Part shown: positions 1 through 7,912 of the stretch, one piece after another
Layout: each line of letters opens with the position of its first letter
Position numbering within the stretch: position 1 is the first letter of the stretch
Assembly (NCBI GenBank): GCA_041746735.1
Contig: JBGTGP010000008.1
Span: 65,463-129,462 of the forward strand
Reading direction: 5' to 3'
Length of the DNA: 64,000 nucleotides
Source: Opimibacter sp041746735
GTDB taxonomy: Bacteria > Bacteroidota > Bacteroidia > Chitinophagales > Saprospiraceae
Made by a program: the position numbers and the translations under genes
Notes under the pieces: generated by a model
Databases searched by the model: none
The model's input: the letters and a program-made list of their open reading frames with translations, nothing else
What the model was told of the DNA's origin: nothing

Positions 1-2
1 CC

Positions 3-596
3 GGGTGCCGTGTGATCGTCACTGAGATCGACCCGATCTGTGCCCTGCAGGCGGCTATGGAAGGTTTCGAAGTCAAAAGGATGATCGATGCTATCCCCGA
101 AGCTGATATCGTCGTAACCGCTACCGGCTGCAAGGACGTACTCCGGGCCGAGCATTTCAAACTGATGAAAGACAAAACCATCGTAGCCAATATCGGCCAC
201 TTTGACAATGAAATCGATGTCGCCTGGCTCAATTCGACGCCAGGAAGCATTAAGACCGAAATCAAGCCCCAGGTTGATAAGTATACGATCAATGGAAAAG
301 ATATCATCCTGCTCGCCGAAGGCCGTCTGGTCAATCTCGGCTGTGCTATGGGCCATCCCTCCTTTGTGATGTCCACTTCATTTACCAACCAAACCCTGGC
401 CCAGCTCGAATTGTGGACCCGGGGCGATCAGTATGACAACAAAGTATATGTCCTGCCGAAACACCTGGATGAGCGGGTAGCCCGACTCCATCTGGATAAA
501 CTCGGTGTAAAACTCGATATACTGACACCTGACCAGGCCTCCTATATAGGCGTGACGCCCGAAGGGCCGTTTAAGGCAGATTCATACCGGTATTGA
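3..596 (+). CDS. ahcY: Adenosylhomocysteinase, C-terminal part (5' end outside window)
   Basis: S-adenosylhomocysteine hydrolase splits SAH into adenosine and homocysteine in the cytosol, clearing the product of methyl transfer. Only the C-terminal ~197 residues are in the window, and the frame is already open at the left edge. Codons before the first GTG read Gly-Cys-Arg-Val-Ile-Val-Thr-Glu-Ile-Asp-Pro, the NAD-domain strand of the family, so the GTG at 12 is internal and not a start. Other family signatures are the NIGHFDNEID segment, GRLVNLGCAMGHPSFVMS, and the C-terminal ending KADSYRY (family: K-P-D-H/R-Y-R-Y), which contributes to the neighbouring subunit's NAD site. Identification is firm. 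The gene is complete at its 3' end and is followed 34 bp later by a secreted DUF6702 protein. Confidence 0.96.
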   Translation, partial: GCRVIVTEIDPICALQAAMEGFEVKRMIDAIPEADIVVTATGCKDVLRAEHFKLMKDKTIVANIGHFDNEIDVAWLNSTPGSIKTEIKPQVDKYTINGKDIILLAEGRLVNLGCAMGHPSFVMSTSFTNQTLAQLELWTRGDQYDNKVYVLPKHLDERVARLHLDKLGVKLDILTPDQASYIGVTPEGPFKADSYRY

Positions 597-630
597 TCAT
601 GGCCATCTCACCCCTCAGCTCCATGTTACG

Positions 631-1146
631 ATGAAAGCGATGTGGGTGTGCCTGCTGTTGGTGTTTACTTCATCTGTGACCCGGGCAGGCGAGGAGCATG
701 ATATACATATCAGTCTCTGCGAACTGAGATGGAACGAATCCACCGCCGCTTTCGAGGTTTCGGTCAAGATATTTATCGATGACCTCGAACTGGCCCTGCG
801 TAAGGATGGCGCATCCGGACTTTTTGTGGGCACTGATAGGGAAACGTCAGAAGCGGACAAGCACATAGCAGCGTATCTTCGAAAGCATCTCCGTATCGAA
901 ATTGACGGCGTGAAACTGGAACCCCAGTATCACGGCAAGGAAGTCACACCTGACTTGATGGCGGTGTGGTGTTATGTCGAATTTAATTGCAGCATGCCTC
1001 GCAACAAAACGTTTGTCCTGACCAATGATATCCTGCTGGATATCTACACTGATCAGCGCAACATCATAGATATCCGGATGGGCGCTTCCCATAAAGCCTA
1101 TACGATCTTCCAACCCGGCAGGAGTACCTGGACCTATAGGTATTGA
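631..1146 (+). CDS. DUF6702-family exported protein
   Basis: A 171-residue protein with an N-terminal signal peptide (about residues 1-19, ending in ...TSSVTRA) and no later membrane segment, so probably periplasmic. The body matches my recollection of Bacteroidota DUF6702 proteins: a first strand HDIHISLCELRWN, then EVSVKIFIDDLELALRK near residues 43-59, and a central stretch ending in a WCYVEF strand. The molecular function is not known to me. It lies between ahcY and yidD with short gaps (34 bp and 3 bp), so these genes are probably co-transcribed. Family assignment is from pattern recall, not a search. Confidence 0.75.
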   Translation: MKAMWVCLLLVFTSSVTRAGEEHDIHISLCELRWNESTAAFEVSVKIFIDDLELALRKDGASGLFVGTDRETSEADKHIAAYLRKHLRIEIDGVKLEPQYHGKEVTPDLMAVWCYVEFNCSMPRNKTFVLTNDILLDIYTDQRNIIDIRMGASHKAYTIFQPGRSTWTYRY

Positions 1147-1149
1147 GCT

Positions 1150-1383
1150 ATGCTGAAAAAGCTCTTTATCTGGCCCATCCGGTTGTACCAGCTTACGCTC
1201 TCCCCGTTACTTGGAGCCAATTGCCGGTATGTGCCGTCTTGCAGCCAGTACATGATCGATGCTATCGAGGAGTGGGGGGCATTTAAAGGGGTATGGCTTG
1301 GATTGCGACGCATCTCCCGCTGTCATCCCTGGGGTAGTCATGGTCATGATCCCGTGCCCAGACGTACGAAGCCGAAGCCGTAG
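1150..1383 (+). CDS. yidD: Membrane protein insertion efficiency factor YidD
   Basis: A 77-residue YidD protein, which assists YidC/Sec-dependent insertion of inner-membrane proteins. The family signature is clear: an amphipathic N-terminal helix (KKLFIWPIRLYQLTLSP), the CRYVPSCSQY motif at about residues 26-35, and the C-terminal GLRRISRCHPWGSHGHDPVP block with the conserved Arg-Cys-His-Pro-x-Gly. The length is normal for the family (70-85 residues). It starts 3 bp after the preceding stop codon, suggesting one transcript with the DUF6702 gene. In many bacteria yidD sits beside yidC/rnpA; here it does not, which is common in Bacteroidota. Confidence 0.93.
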   Translation: MLKKLFIWPIRLYQLTLSPLLGANCRYVPSCSQYMIDAIEEWGAFKGVWLGLRRISRCHPWGSHGHDPVPRRTKPKP

Positions 1384-1452
1384 CCAACATGCTCATGAGG
1401 TACCGCTGGAAGGAGTATGATCTGCCTTCGTCAGGGGTTATTGAATACTCCC

Positions 1453-1482
1453 TACGCCAATTATGGTATACGCCAATTATGG
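1453..1482. repeat. Two direct copies of a 14-bp sequence
   Basis: TACGCCAATTATGG occurs at 1453-1466 and again at 1469-1482, separated by two bases (period 16). It lies in the 220-bp gap between the convergent yidD and aroQ genes. No function is evident; slippage or a protein-binding site are both possible. Confidence 0.7.
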
Positions 1483-1603
1483 CGCATCTACATTACCTGG
1501 AAACGGATCAACCTATTGTAGGCACACCCACTCACTACTCACTACGGTTGCTGAGCTGTAGCACGAGGATGTGTCAAGCGGGTCGAAGCACACCACTCCC
1601 CAC

Positions 1604-2038
1604 TCATCTTCCCAGGTTGAGCAACCACTCCATCCCCATCCTATATCCTTCCAGTCCGTGTCCCATAAAATGCCCAACACATACCTCCGTCAGATAACTA
1701 TGCGCTCTAAATGGCTCCCGGTTGAAGATGTCGGATATATGGACCTCCACCACGGGGACATCTATAGCCGCTACAGCATCACGGAGCGCTATGGAAGTAT
1801 GCGTCCATCCTCCCGCGTTGAGGAGGATGCCCGTATGATCATCAAAGCCATGCGCATGAAGATAGTCCAGCAGGACACCTTCATGATTGGTCTGGAGATA
1901 GAGCAACTCGATATGACTGAACGTCTGACGTAAGGTTGTCAGGTACGATTCAAACGAAAGTGATCCGTAGATCTCCGGCTCCCTCCGACCCAACAGGTTG
2001 AGGTTCGGGCCATTGAGAATATGGATGCGCTGAATCAA
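1604..2038 (-). CDS. aroQ: Type II 3-dehydroquinate dehydratase
   Basis: Converts 3-dehydroquinate to 3-dehydroshikimate in the shikimate pathway. The 144-residue length fits the type II class. The NGPNLNLLGRREPEIYG motif (residues 9-25) carries the catalytic Arg19 and Tyr24. LNAGGWTHTS (72-82) supplies the substrate-binding Asn74 and His80, and VEVHISDIFNREPFR (97-111) holds the general acid His100 and Arg111. The start is a TTG: the codon before the IQRIHILNGP strand is TTG, no in-frame ATG lies between it and an upstream TAA, and the family begins exactly here. It is a stand-alone gene, convergent with yidD. Confidence 0.95.
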   Translation of the reverse strand: MIQRIHILNGPNLNLLGRREPEIYGSLSFESYLTTLRQTFSHIELLYLQTNHEGVLLDYLHAHGFDDHTGILLNAGGWTHTSIALRDAVAAIDVPVVEVHISDIFNREPFRAHSYLTEVCVGHFMGHGLEGYRMGMEWLLNLGR

Positions 2039-2217
2039 AGCTCTTCGGAAATGACGTTAAAATTGCAGTACGAAAATGACCTTTCCGAATTCAGTGGCTG
2101 TATGTTTAAAAGTCCCCTTTCTTTGGCGCCATGGCTTCAGCGAAGGAGCCTGGGGATTTAGGAGCCAAACCCGGAAGGACACTGACTGGGGATATACATT
2201 AAAAAGCATAGTTCGAA

Positions 2218-4413
2218 TTAATTAGCCACATCCGACAAAAATTTGATCCTGATAAGCTGGATCTCTTCGACGGTGATGTCATCATCTTTGAGGGCATGCC
2301 AGGCATCGAGAAAGGAATCGGACTCCGACTGCATGAAGTATTCATAGATCTCCTCCTGAATACTTTCGTCGATACCCTCCAGGCAATAGTTGATATCCAG
2401 TTTGGTGCCGCTGCTGACGATGATATCGAGTTCTTCCATCAGGTCATCCCAATTCAGGTTATTGGTTCGCTGAATATCTTCCAGGGGCATTTTACGATCG
2501 ATCGAATGAATGATCTGTACTTTCGTTCTTGATTTATTGGCAACTTGCCGAACTACCATGTCTGTGGGTCGCTCGATCTCGTTGTCTTCAACGTACTGGC
2601 GGATGACCTCCATGAAGGTCTTCCCATATTTTTGAGCTTTTCCCATGGATACACCGGCTATCCCGGCCAGTTCTTCCATGGTGATCGGGTATTCGGTAGC
2701 CATTTCCTGCAGAGATACATCCTGAAACACAGCCCAGGTGGGTACCCCTTTCTTCTTGGCTTCCCGTTTCCGCAGATCCTGAAGTTGTGACAAGAGGACT
2801 TCATCGAGCGCCACCATCTTGGAGGGGGATTCGTCGGAAGATATTTTTTCCTGTGAAAAATCACGGTTGATCGGAATCTTCAGACTCTTCGGTTTCTTGA
2901 TATAGGCTTTTCCTTCGGCGGTCGTTCTCAGAACACCGTAGTTTTCAATTTCTTTCTCCAACAGCCCTGCAAGTAAGGCCTGACGAAGAATGGAATACCA
3001 GAACACTTCGCCTTTTTCTATACCCGAGGCATAACCATCCAGCTTGCTGAATTCGTATTCATTCATCTCCTTGCTCGATTTCCCCATCAGGAAATCCACG
3101 ATCACCTTGGTGGAATATCCTTCCTTGAGTTTCATGACGACTTCGAGGGCGGTTTTGACTTCCGTTTTGACCTCATGCTTTTCCTTGGGGTAGCGGCAGT
3201 TGTCGCACATACCTCCGCACTGACTGTCATCATATTCTTCGCCAAAGTAGTGGAGTAAAAACTTGCGCCGGCAACCACTGGTCTCCGCATAGGCGACGAC
3301 CTCTTCGAGCAATTGTCCACCCATCTCCCGTTCAGCAACCGGTTTGTCCCGAAGAAATTTTTCCAGTTTATAAATATCCTTCGGTGCATAAAATGAATAG
3401 CATGATCCTTCCAGTCCATCACGACCACCGCGGCCGGTTTCCTGATAATAATTTTCAATGCTCTTGGGTATATCATAATGGATGACGACCCGGACATCCG
3501 GTTTGTCAATCCCCATCCCAAAGGCAATGGTTGCACAGATGACTTTCACATCTTCTCCCAGAAATGCATCCTGCACCTGAGCTCTGGATTTGGCATCCAT
3601 CCCGGCGTGATAAGGTGCGGCAGAAATACCATTCAGGTTGAGCATCTCGGCCAGTTCTTCCGTGGTCTTCCGGGCCTGAACATAGATAATAGCGGAGGGT
3701 CCACCTTTGCCTTTGAGGATCTTGAGTATTTCTTTGGTCGTATGTTCTTTATTGAGCTTGGGCTGCACTTCATAGTACAGATTCGGCCTGTTAAAGCTGG
3801 AGATAAATTTCCGCTCATTGCGCATCTCGAGGCTCTTTACGATATCGGTCTGCACCTTGGGGGTAGCAGTTGCGGTAAGGGCGATGACCGGTATATTGGT
3901 GCCAATGCGTTCGATCATGGACCGGATGTTCCGGTATTCAGGCCGGAAGTCGTGACCCCATTCGGAGATACAATGGGCCTCGTCGACAGCGACAAAGGAT
4001 ACATTGACATTGCTGAAAAATTCCAGATTTTCTTCCTTGGTCAAGGTCTCAGGAGCGACATAGAGCAGCTTGGTCACACCGCTGGCAATGTCTTCTTTTA
4101 CCTGGGCGATTTCCTTTCGTCCCAAAGATGAGTTGAGAAAGTGAGCTACCACATCTCCTTCACTGTATCCGCGGATCGCATCCACCTGATTTTTCATCAG
4201 GGCGATAAGGGGTGAGATGATAATGGCGGTGCCTTCCATCATCAGGGCGGGCAATTGATAACACAGGGACTTCCCTCCACCCGTCGGCATGATGACGATA
4301 CAATCGCGGCCCTCCATCACCGTCTGGATGATGGCCTCCTGTTCGTCTTTAAAATGACTGAACCCAAAATACTCCCGCAGGGCCTCCTGCAGATCCATGA
4401 CATGCTGGCTCAT
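2218..4413 (-). CDS. recQ: ATP-dependent DNA helicase RecQ
   Basis: A 3'-5' superfamily 2 helicase for recombination repair. With the ATG at 4413 the protein has 731 residues. A frame extension 12 residues upstream exists, but MSQHVMDLQEALREYFG aligns with family N-termini and a weak AGGAT lies just before it. Visible parts: Q-motif region near 18-26, Walker A PTGGGKS (43-49), Walker B DEAH at 144-147 followed by CISEWGHDFRP, helicase C-terminal motifs (QETGRGGRDG), the four-Cys zinc site (SGCRRKFLLHYF...QCGGMCDNC, about 380-405), a winged helix, and an HRDC domain near 535-610. A further ~100-residue acidic C-terminal extension resembles the helical tails of Bacteroidota RecQ. A minus-strand TATATTTG at 4577-4584 could be its -7 element. 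Confidence 0.96.
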   Translation of the reverse strand: MSQHVMDLQEALREYFGFSHFKDEQEAIIQTVMEGRDCIVIMPTGGGKSLCYQLPALMMEGTAIIISPLIALMKNQVDAIRGYSEGDVVAHFLNSSLGRKEIAQVKEDIASGVTKLLYVAPETLTKEENLEFFSNVNVSFVAVDEAHCISEWGHDFRPEYRNIRSMIERIGTNIPVIALTATATPKVQTDIVKSLEMRNERKFISSFNRPNLYYEVQPKLNKEHTTKEILKILKGKGGPSAIIYVQARKTTEELAEMLNLNGISAAPYHAGMDAKSRAQVQDAFLGEDVKVICATIAFGMGIDKPDVRVVIHYDIPKSIENYYQETGRGGRDGLEGSCYSFYAPKDIYKLEKFLRDKPVAEREMGGQLLEEVVAYAETSGCRRKFLLHYFGEEYDDSQCGGMCDNCRYPKEKHEVKTEVKTALEVVMKLKEGYSTKVIVDFLMGKSSKEMNEYEFSKLDGYASGIEKGEVFWYSILRQALLAGLLEKEIENYGVLRTTAEGKAYIKKPKSLKIPINRDFSQEKISSDESPSKMVALDEVLLSQLQDLRKREAKKKGVPTWAVFQDVSLQEMATEYPITMEELAGIAGVSMGKAQKYGKTFMEVIRQYVEDNEIERPTDMVVRQVANKSRTKVQIIHSIDRKMPLEDIQRTNNLNWDDLMEELDIIVSSGTKLDINYCLEGIDESIQEEIYEYFMQSESDSFLDAWHALKDDDITVEEIQLIRIKFLSDVAN

Positions 4414-4650
4414 TAATGATCCTATTTTCTCAAAATATAAAATAAACACACAGTCGAAGCAAGGCTACCGCAAGTGTTTCAGTACGCTACTAGTCTTGAC
4501 TGTGTAAGTGTGGAGCTATAGATTCTCGTTTTAATTTTCCGGAAAGGGGCCGCATTGAGGACCATCCCCGGTTTTCCAAATATACAAATTATTTGAAGTT
4601 GTATGCATCCCCGATTGGAGAATCTTCCGCAGGGCTACAGTAGTGCAGAC

Positions 4651-5151
4651 TTATTTACCCGCAAGGCGCTTAATCACGTTTTCGAGTTCAAATTCGTCAC
4701 CCGGAGTATAGCCTTCATGCTGGTACACGATATTGCCTTGTTCATCGATCACAAACGTTTGTGGGATGGCCTGGAAATTGAGCGCTTGCTGGAGTTCCTG
4801 CTTGGAGTCCACCAGAATGTCATATTCCCAGCCTTTCTCGGCGATCAGGGGTTTTACTTGTGTGAGAGCCCGGGCATTGTCGATCGTGATCGCAATCAAT
4901 TGCGCATTGTAGTCTTTCTTCCAGGACGGGTACAAGTCAGCTATGGCATCCAGTTCCCGCTTACAAGGAGCACACCACGTCGCCCAAAAGCTCAGGACAG
5001 TGATTTTGCTCTTTTTCGCATGGTCCTGAATATTGACCGGCTTGCCCTGCAGGTCCGTGATCGTGATGTTGGGAAGTTTTTTTGACGTGTTATCTGACGC
5101 AAATCCAAAGGAAAGCAGCGCTACCAGTATGATACAGAGTGTATTCTTCAC
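4651..5151 (-). CDS. TlpA-family thiol-disulfide oxidoreductase
   Basis: A secreted thioredoxin-fold protein of 166 residues. A signal peptide covers about residues 1-19 (MKNTLCIILVALLSFGFAS). The AhpC/TSA-TlpA fold follows, with the redox motif WCAPC (Cys60 and Cys63) preceded by SFWAT, and the cis-proline loop in FQAIPQTFVID. It probably reduces or exchanges disulfides of envelope proteins in the periplasm. It is divergent from the DUF6029/Omp28 pair, whose second member also has a CxxC site, so a shared role in envelope protein thiol chemistry is a reasonable inference. A cytochrome c maturation role (as for ResA/CcmG) cannot be excluded but has no support from neighbours. Confidence 0.88.
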   Translation of the reverse strand: MKNTLCIILVALLSFGFASDNTSKKLPNITITDLQGKPVNIQDHAKKSKITVLSFWATWCAPCKRELDAIADLYPSWKKDYNAQLIAITIDNARALTQVKPLIAEKGWEYDILVDSKQELQQALNFQAIPQTFVIDEQGNIVYQHEGYTPGDEFELENVIKRLAGK

Positions 5152-5229
5152 TAAAACATATAGTTTAAAAAGTTAATATAGTTACGTTCCGGAAATTTAC
5201 CGGTACATACCAATAGCCAAATATCTATT

Positions 5230-5264
5230 TTTGGGGCCAATGATTCAGTTTATTTCTACCTTTT
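5230..5264 (+). promoter_or_regulatory. Candidate -33/-7 promoter for the DUF6029-Omp28 genes
   Basis: TTTG at 5230-5233 and TACCTTTT at 5257-5264 are 23 bp apart, close to the Bacteroidota pattern (TTTG, about 19-23 bp, TAnnTTTG; one mismatch at the last base). The start codon is 27 bp downstream. Confidence 0.4.
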
Positions 5265-5291
5265 AACGAATCATTAATCAATTTCGCTTGC

Positions 5292-6947
5292 ATGTTGCAA
5301 ATTCGAACCCACCTATGGCTGCTTTGTTCAGTCCTTACCCTGACACTTACCGCACAGGACAATATCAGTGTTTCCGGGAGTCTGGAATCCAATGTCAATT
5401 TTTATATCCGGGACCCCCGGATCGGGGCTGCCAATATTCCCCAGTATGACCGGCAGTTGGTCGGAACGGATACCTGGCTGTCCCTCCGCGCCCAGGTCGG
5501 CGGTTTTGACTTTGGGGTACGTTATGATCTTTTTGCCAATTCTGCCCTGCTCAATCCAACCGATTCCTACACCAATCAGGGCCTCGGACGATGGTATGCC
5601 GGCCGCAAAGTAGGCAAACTCCATATCCTCGGCGGATACATCTATGATCAATTTGGAAGTGGCATAATCTACCGATCGTATGAAGAACGCCCCCTTTTAA
5701 TCGACAATGCCCTGGTAGGTCTCAGGCTGACCTATGAACTGGCCCCGGATCTGACCGTGAAAGGCATCGCCGGACGGCAAAAAAACCTGTTTGACCTCTA
5801 TCCCTCCGTACTTAAAGGTGCTAATATCGAATGGTTTAAATCCTTTGGGGAAGAATCTAAAATCAGTATAGCCCCCGGTGCCGGCGTCATGCACAAGACC
5901 CTCTCGGACGGCCAGATGGAGGCGCTGGCTGGCACCCTCGCGCAGTACACCCCTTCCGATTTTATACCGGAAGTACCCTATAACACCACTGCGGTATCTG
6001 TCTACAATACCCTATCAGCCGGACGATTTTCCCTGTATCTGGAGGGGGCATATAAAACGGAAGAGGTCATCAATGATATCTATGCCATTCGTACCCTCTG
6101 GACCGGACTTGAACAACAAGGCAAATTTGTACTGGACGAAGGGTATGTTTTTTATACGTCACTATCATATGCCGGCGGTGGTCTGGGTGTTGCGGGTCAG
6201 TATAAGCGCACTCACAACTTCAACTTCCGCACCGATCCATTCGTTACGCTCAACCGCGGGTTTGTCAATTTTCTTCCTCCCGGCGCCAGAGTCAATACCT
6301 ACCGGCTCACAGCCCGGTATAGTCCTGCCACACAGGATCTCGATGAAGAAGTTATGCAACTTGATGTCCGCTATGCGATTAACAAAAACCTGAGTTTTCT
6401 TGTCAATCTGACCAATATCACCCGGCCTGGAGCAGCTACTAATGAAGACATCTACAGTGAGATCTTTACGCAGGTGAGTGTCAAAAAGCCCCGGAAATGG
6501 ACCCTGATTGGCGGCGTTCAATTGCAGCAGTATGACCAGGAACTTTATGAGGGCAAACCTGGTGTTCCCAAGGTCAAGACCATCACACCCTATGTGGATT
6601 ATCTCCTCCGCCTGACGCATAAAAAATCAATTCGAACTGAGTTTCAGTTTATGTCCACCAAGCAGGATTTTGGTAGCTGGTTATACGGTCTTGCCGAATT
6701 TTCGATTTCACCCCACTGGGTGTTTGAACTTTCGGATATGTACAATATTTCACCTAAGGCCAAACCGGATGGTAGTCCCGGCAACAAACTGCACTATCCG
6801 ACCTCAGGTGTCGTTTATTCGACAGGCTCTACTCGATATGCTTTTCGATTTGTCAAGCAGGTGGAAGGGATCGTTTGTTCGGGGGGCATTTGTCGGCTTG
6901 AACCAGCCTTCAGCGGCTTCAGATTTAATGTAAGTTCCAATTTTTAA
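5292..6947 (+). CDS. DUF6029-family outer-membrane protein
   Basis: A 551-residue protein with a signal peptide (about 1-21, ending in TLTAQ) and a body of alternating amphipathic beta strands ending in a phenylalanine (...RFNVSSNF), typical of outer-membrane beta-barrels. The N-terminal block (NISVSGSLESNVNFY, then GRWYAGRKVGKLHILGGYIYDQFGSGIIYRSYEERPL) matches what I recall for DUF6029 proteins of Bacteroidota. Function is unknown. It sits directly upstream of an Omp28-like lipoprotein (34-bp gap) and divergent from a TlpA-type thioredoxin, a grouping I believe recurs in the phylum, so the three may act on the same envelope process. Confidence 0.78.
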   Translation: MLQIRTHLWLLCSVLTLTLTAQDNISVSGSLESNVNFYIRDPRIGAANIPQYDRQLVGTDTWLSLRAQVGGFDFGVRYDLFANSALLNPTDSYTNQGLGRWYAGRKVGKLHILGGYIYDQFGSGIIYRSYEERPLLIDNALVGLRLTYELAPDLTVKGIAGRQKNLFDLYPSVLKGANIEWFKSFGEESKISIAPGAGVMHKTLSDGQMEALAGTLAQYTPSDFIPEVPYNTTAVSVYNTLSAGRFSLYLEGAYKTEEVINDIYAIRTLWTGLEQQGKFVLDEGYVFYTSLSYAGGGLGVAGQYKRTHNFNFRTDPFVTLNRGFVNFLPPGARVNTYRLTARYSPATQDLDEEVMQLDVRYAINKNLSFLVNLTNITRPGAATNEDIYSEIFTQVSVKKPRKWTLIGGVQLQQYDQELYEGKPGVPKVKTITPYVDYLLRLTHKKSIRTEFQFMSTKQDFGSWLYGLAEFSISPHWVFELSDMYNISPKAKPDGSPGNKLHYPTSGVVYSTGSTRYAFRFVKQVEGIVCSGGICRLEPAFSGFRFNVSSNF

Positions 6948-6981
6948 ATAGACCATTCAGGTCCTTGCGACCACATCATAG

Positions 6982-7821
6982 ATGATCATGAAAAAAATAA
7001 AACATACGGGTTGGTGGAGCCTCATGGCTGGGTTTTTACTCCTGATCGGAAGTTGCGATGAACAACGTCGTGTGATCGTCCCTTTTGTACCCGCCGGTGA
7101 TCGTGTGGTATTGCTGGAAGAATTTACCGGTAAGGGTTGTACGAATTGTCCCAAGGGCAGCCGGGAAATCGATAATCTCCTTTCTCAGTTTCCGAACAAT
7201 CTCATTGCGGTGTCTATTCATGCCGGGTTTTTTGCCAATCCCCAGTTTTTCCCTTTGGGACAATATGATCTACGGACGGAGGAAGGTGAATTTATTTTTG
7301 GTTATCTGGGCCCCAATCTGGGTTATCCGTCGGGGGTCGTCAATCGCATCCCGGTGGCTGGCGACATGCAGATCGGTCTTAATCAATGGGCTTCGGCTAT
7401 CACGTCCCAGATTCAGCAACAACCGGCTGTGGATCTCAGTCTGGTGAAGGCCTACTATGTGGATACACGCGAACTCACCATCACCGTTGGCGGCATCGGT
7501 AAGCAGTCTGTGCAGGGCGAAATCAGACTTTCCGTCATGCTGACAGAGAGTGGCATCGTCGATGCGCAGGATGATATAGAGGCTGGTGGTATCGTGCAGG
7601 ACTATGTGCATAAGCATGTGCTCCGGGACATGCTCACACCCGCCGCTGGTGCTCCGTTATTTACCGGGATCACGACAGGTCAGATCTTTTCGCAAACCTA
7701 CACCACTATACTTCCCGCAGGATGGGTTGCAGAGGATATGGAGATCGTGGCTTTTGTATCCGTAGTTCAGGGGTCATCCTTTCCTGTATTGCAGGCCGTA
7801 TCCGCCCATCTGGCAGACTGA
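6982..7821 (+). CDS. Omp28-related lipoprotein
   Basis: A 279-residue lipoprotein of the Omp28 family. The signal sequence ends in the lipobox LIGSC, making Cys25 the lipidated residue. The thioredoxin-like domain begins with VVLLEEFTGKGCTNCPKG, with a CxxC at Cys53 and Cys56, a hallmark of Omp28 proteins, and continues with the LIAVSIHAGFFA strand. Translation may start at 6982 or at the second Met at 6988; MKKIKHTGWW... is an equally good signal n-region. Co-directional with the DUF6029 gene upstream. Omp28 of Porphyromonas is an outer-membrane surface antigen; its biochemical role is not known to me, and a redox activity is inferred only from the motif. Confidence 0.85.
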   Translation: MIMKKIKHTGWWSLMAGFLLLIGSCDEQRRVIVPFVPAGDRVVLLEEFTGKGCTNCPKGSREIDNLLSQFPNNLIAVSIHAGFFANPQFFPLGQYDLRTEEGEFIFGYLGPNLGYPSGVVNRIPVAGDMQIGLNQWASAITSQIQQQPAVDLSLVKAYYVDTRELTITVGGIGKQSVQGEIRLSVMLTESGIVDAQDDIEAGGIVQDYVHKHVLRDMLTPAAGAPLFTGITTGQIFSQTYTTILPAGWVAEDMEIVAFVSVVQGSSFPVLQAVSAHLAD

Positions 7822-7847
7822 GGTTTTATAAGGCTTGTATGAACGTA

Positions 7848-7855
7848 TATCTTTG
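7848..7855 (+). promoter_or_regulatory. -7 promoter element of pheT
   Basis: TATCTTTG matches the Bacteroidota -7 consensus TAnnTTTG exactly. A T-rich TTTT about 21 bp upstream could serve as the -33 element. The pheT start lies 57 bp downstream, and the element begins 27 bp after the Omp28 stop codon, arguing for a separate pheT transcript. Confidence 0.5.
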
Positions 7856-7912
7856 CCATTTCGTCGGCGATGCGTCGTCACTATACCATTCGTATTCTAA
7901 ACTAAAAGTTGT

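Noticed and set aside
1389..1697. 102-codon frame between yidD and aroQ
   Set aside because: It overlaps the end of aroQ in antisense and contains the 14-bp repeat; low-complexity, Ser/Pro/His-rich product.
3478..4131. 217-codon plus-strand frame over recQ
   Set aside because: Antisense shadow of the helicase domain; repeat-free, no recognisable motif.
4414..4449. 12-residue N-terminal extension of recQ
   Set aside because: The ATG at 4413 fits the family N-terminus and has a weak upstream AGGAT; the extension is promoter-like AT-rich sequence.
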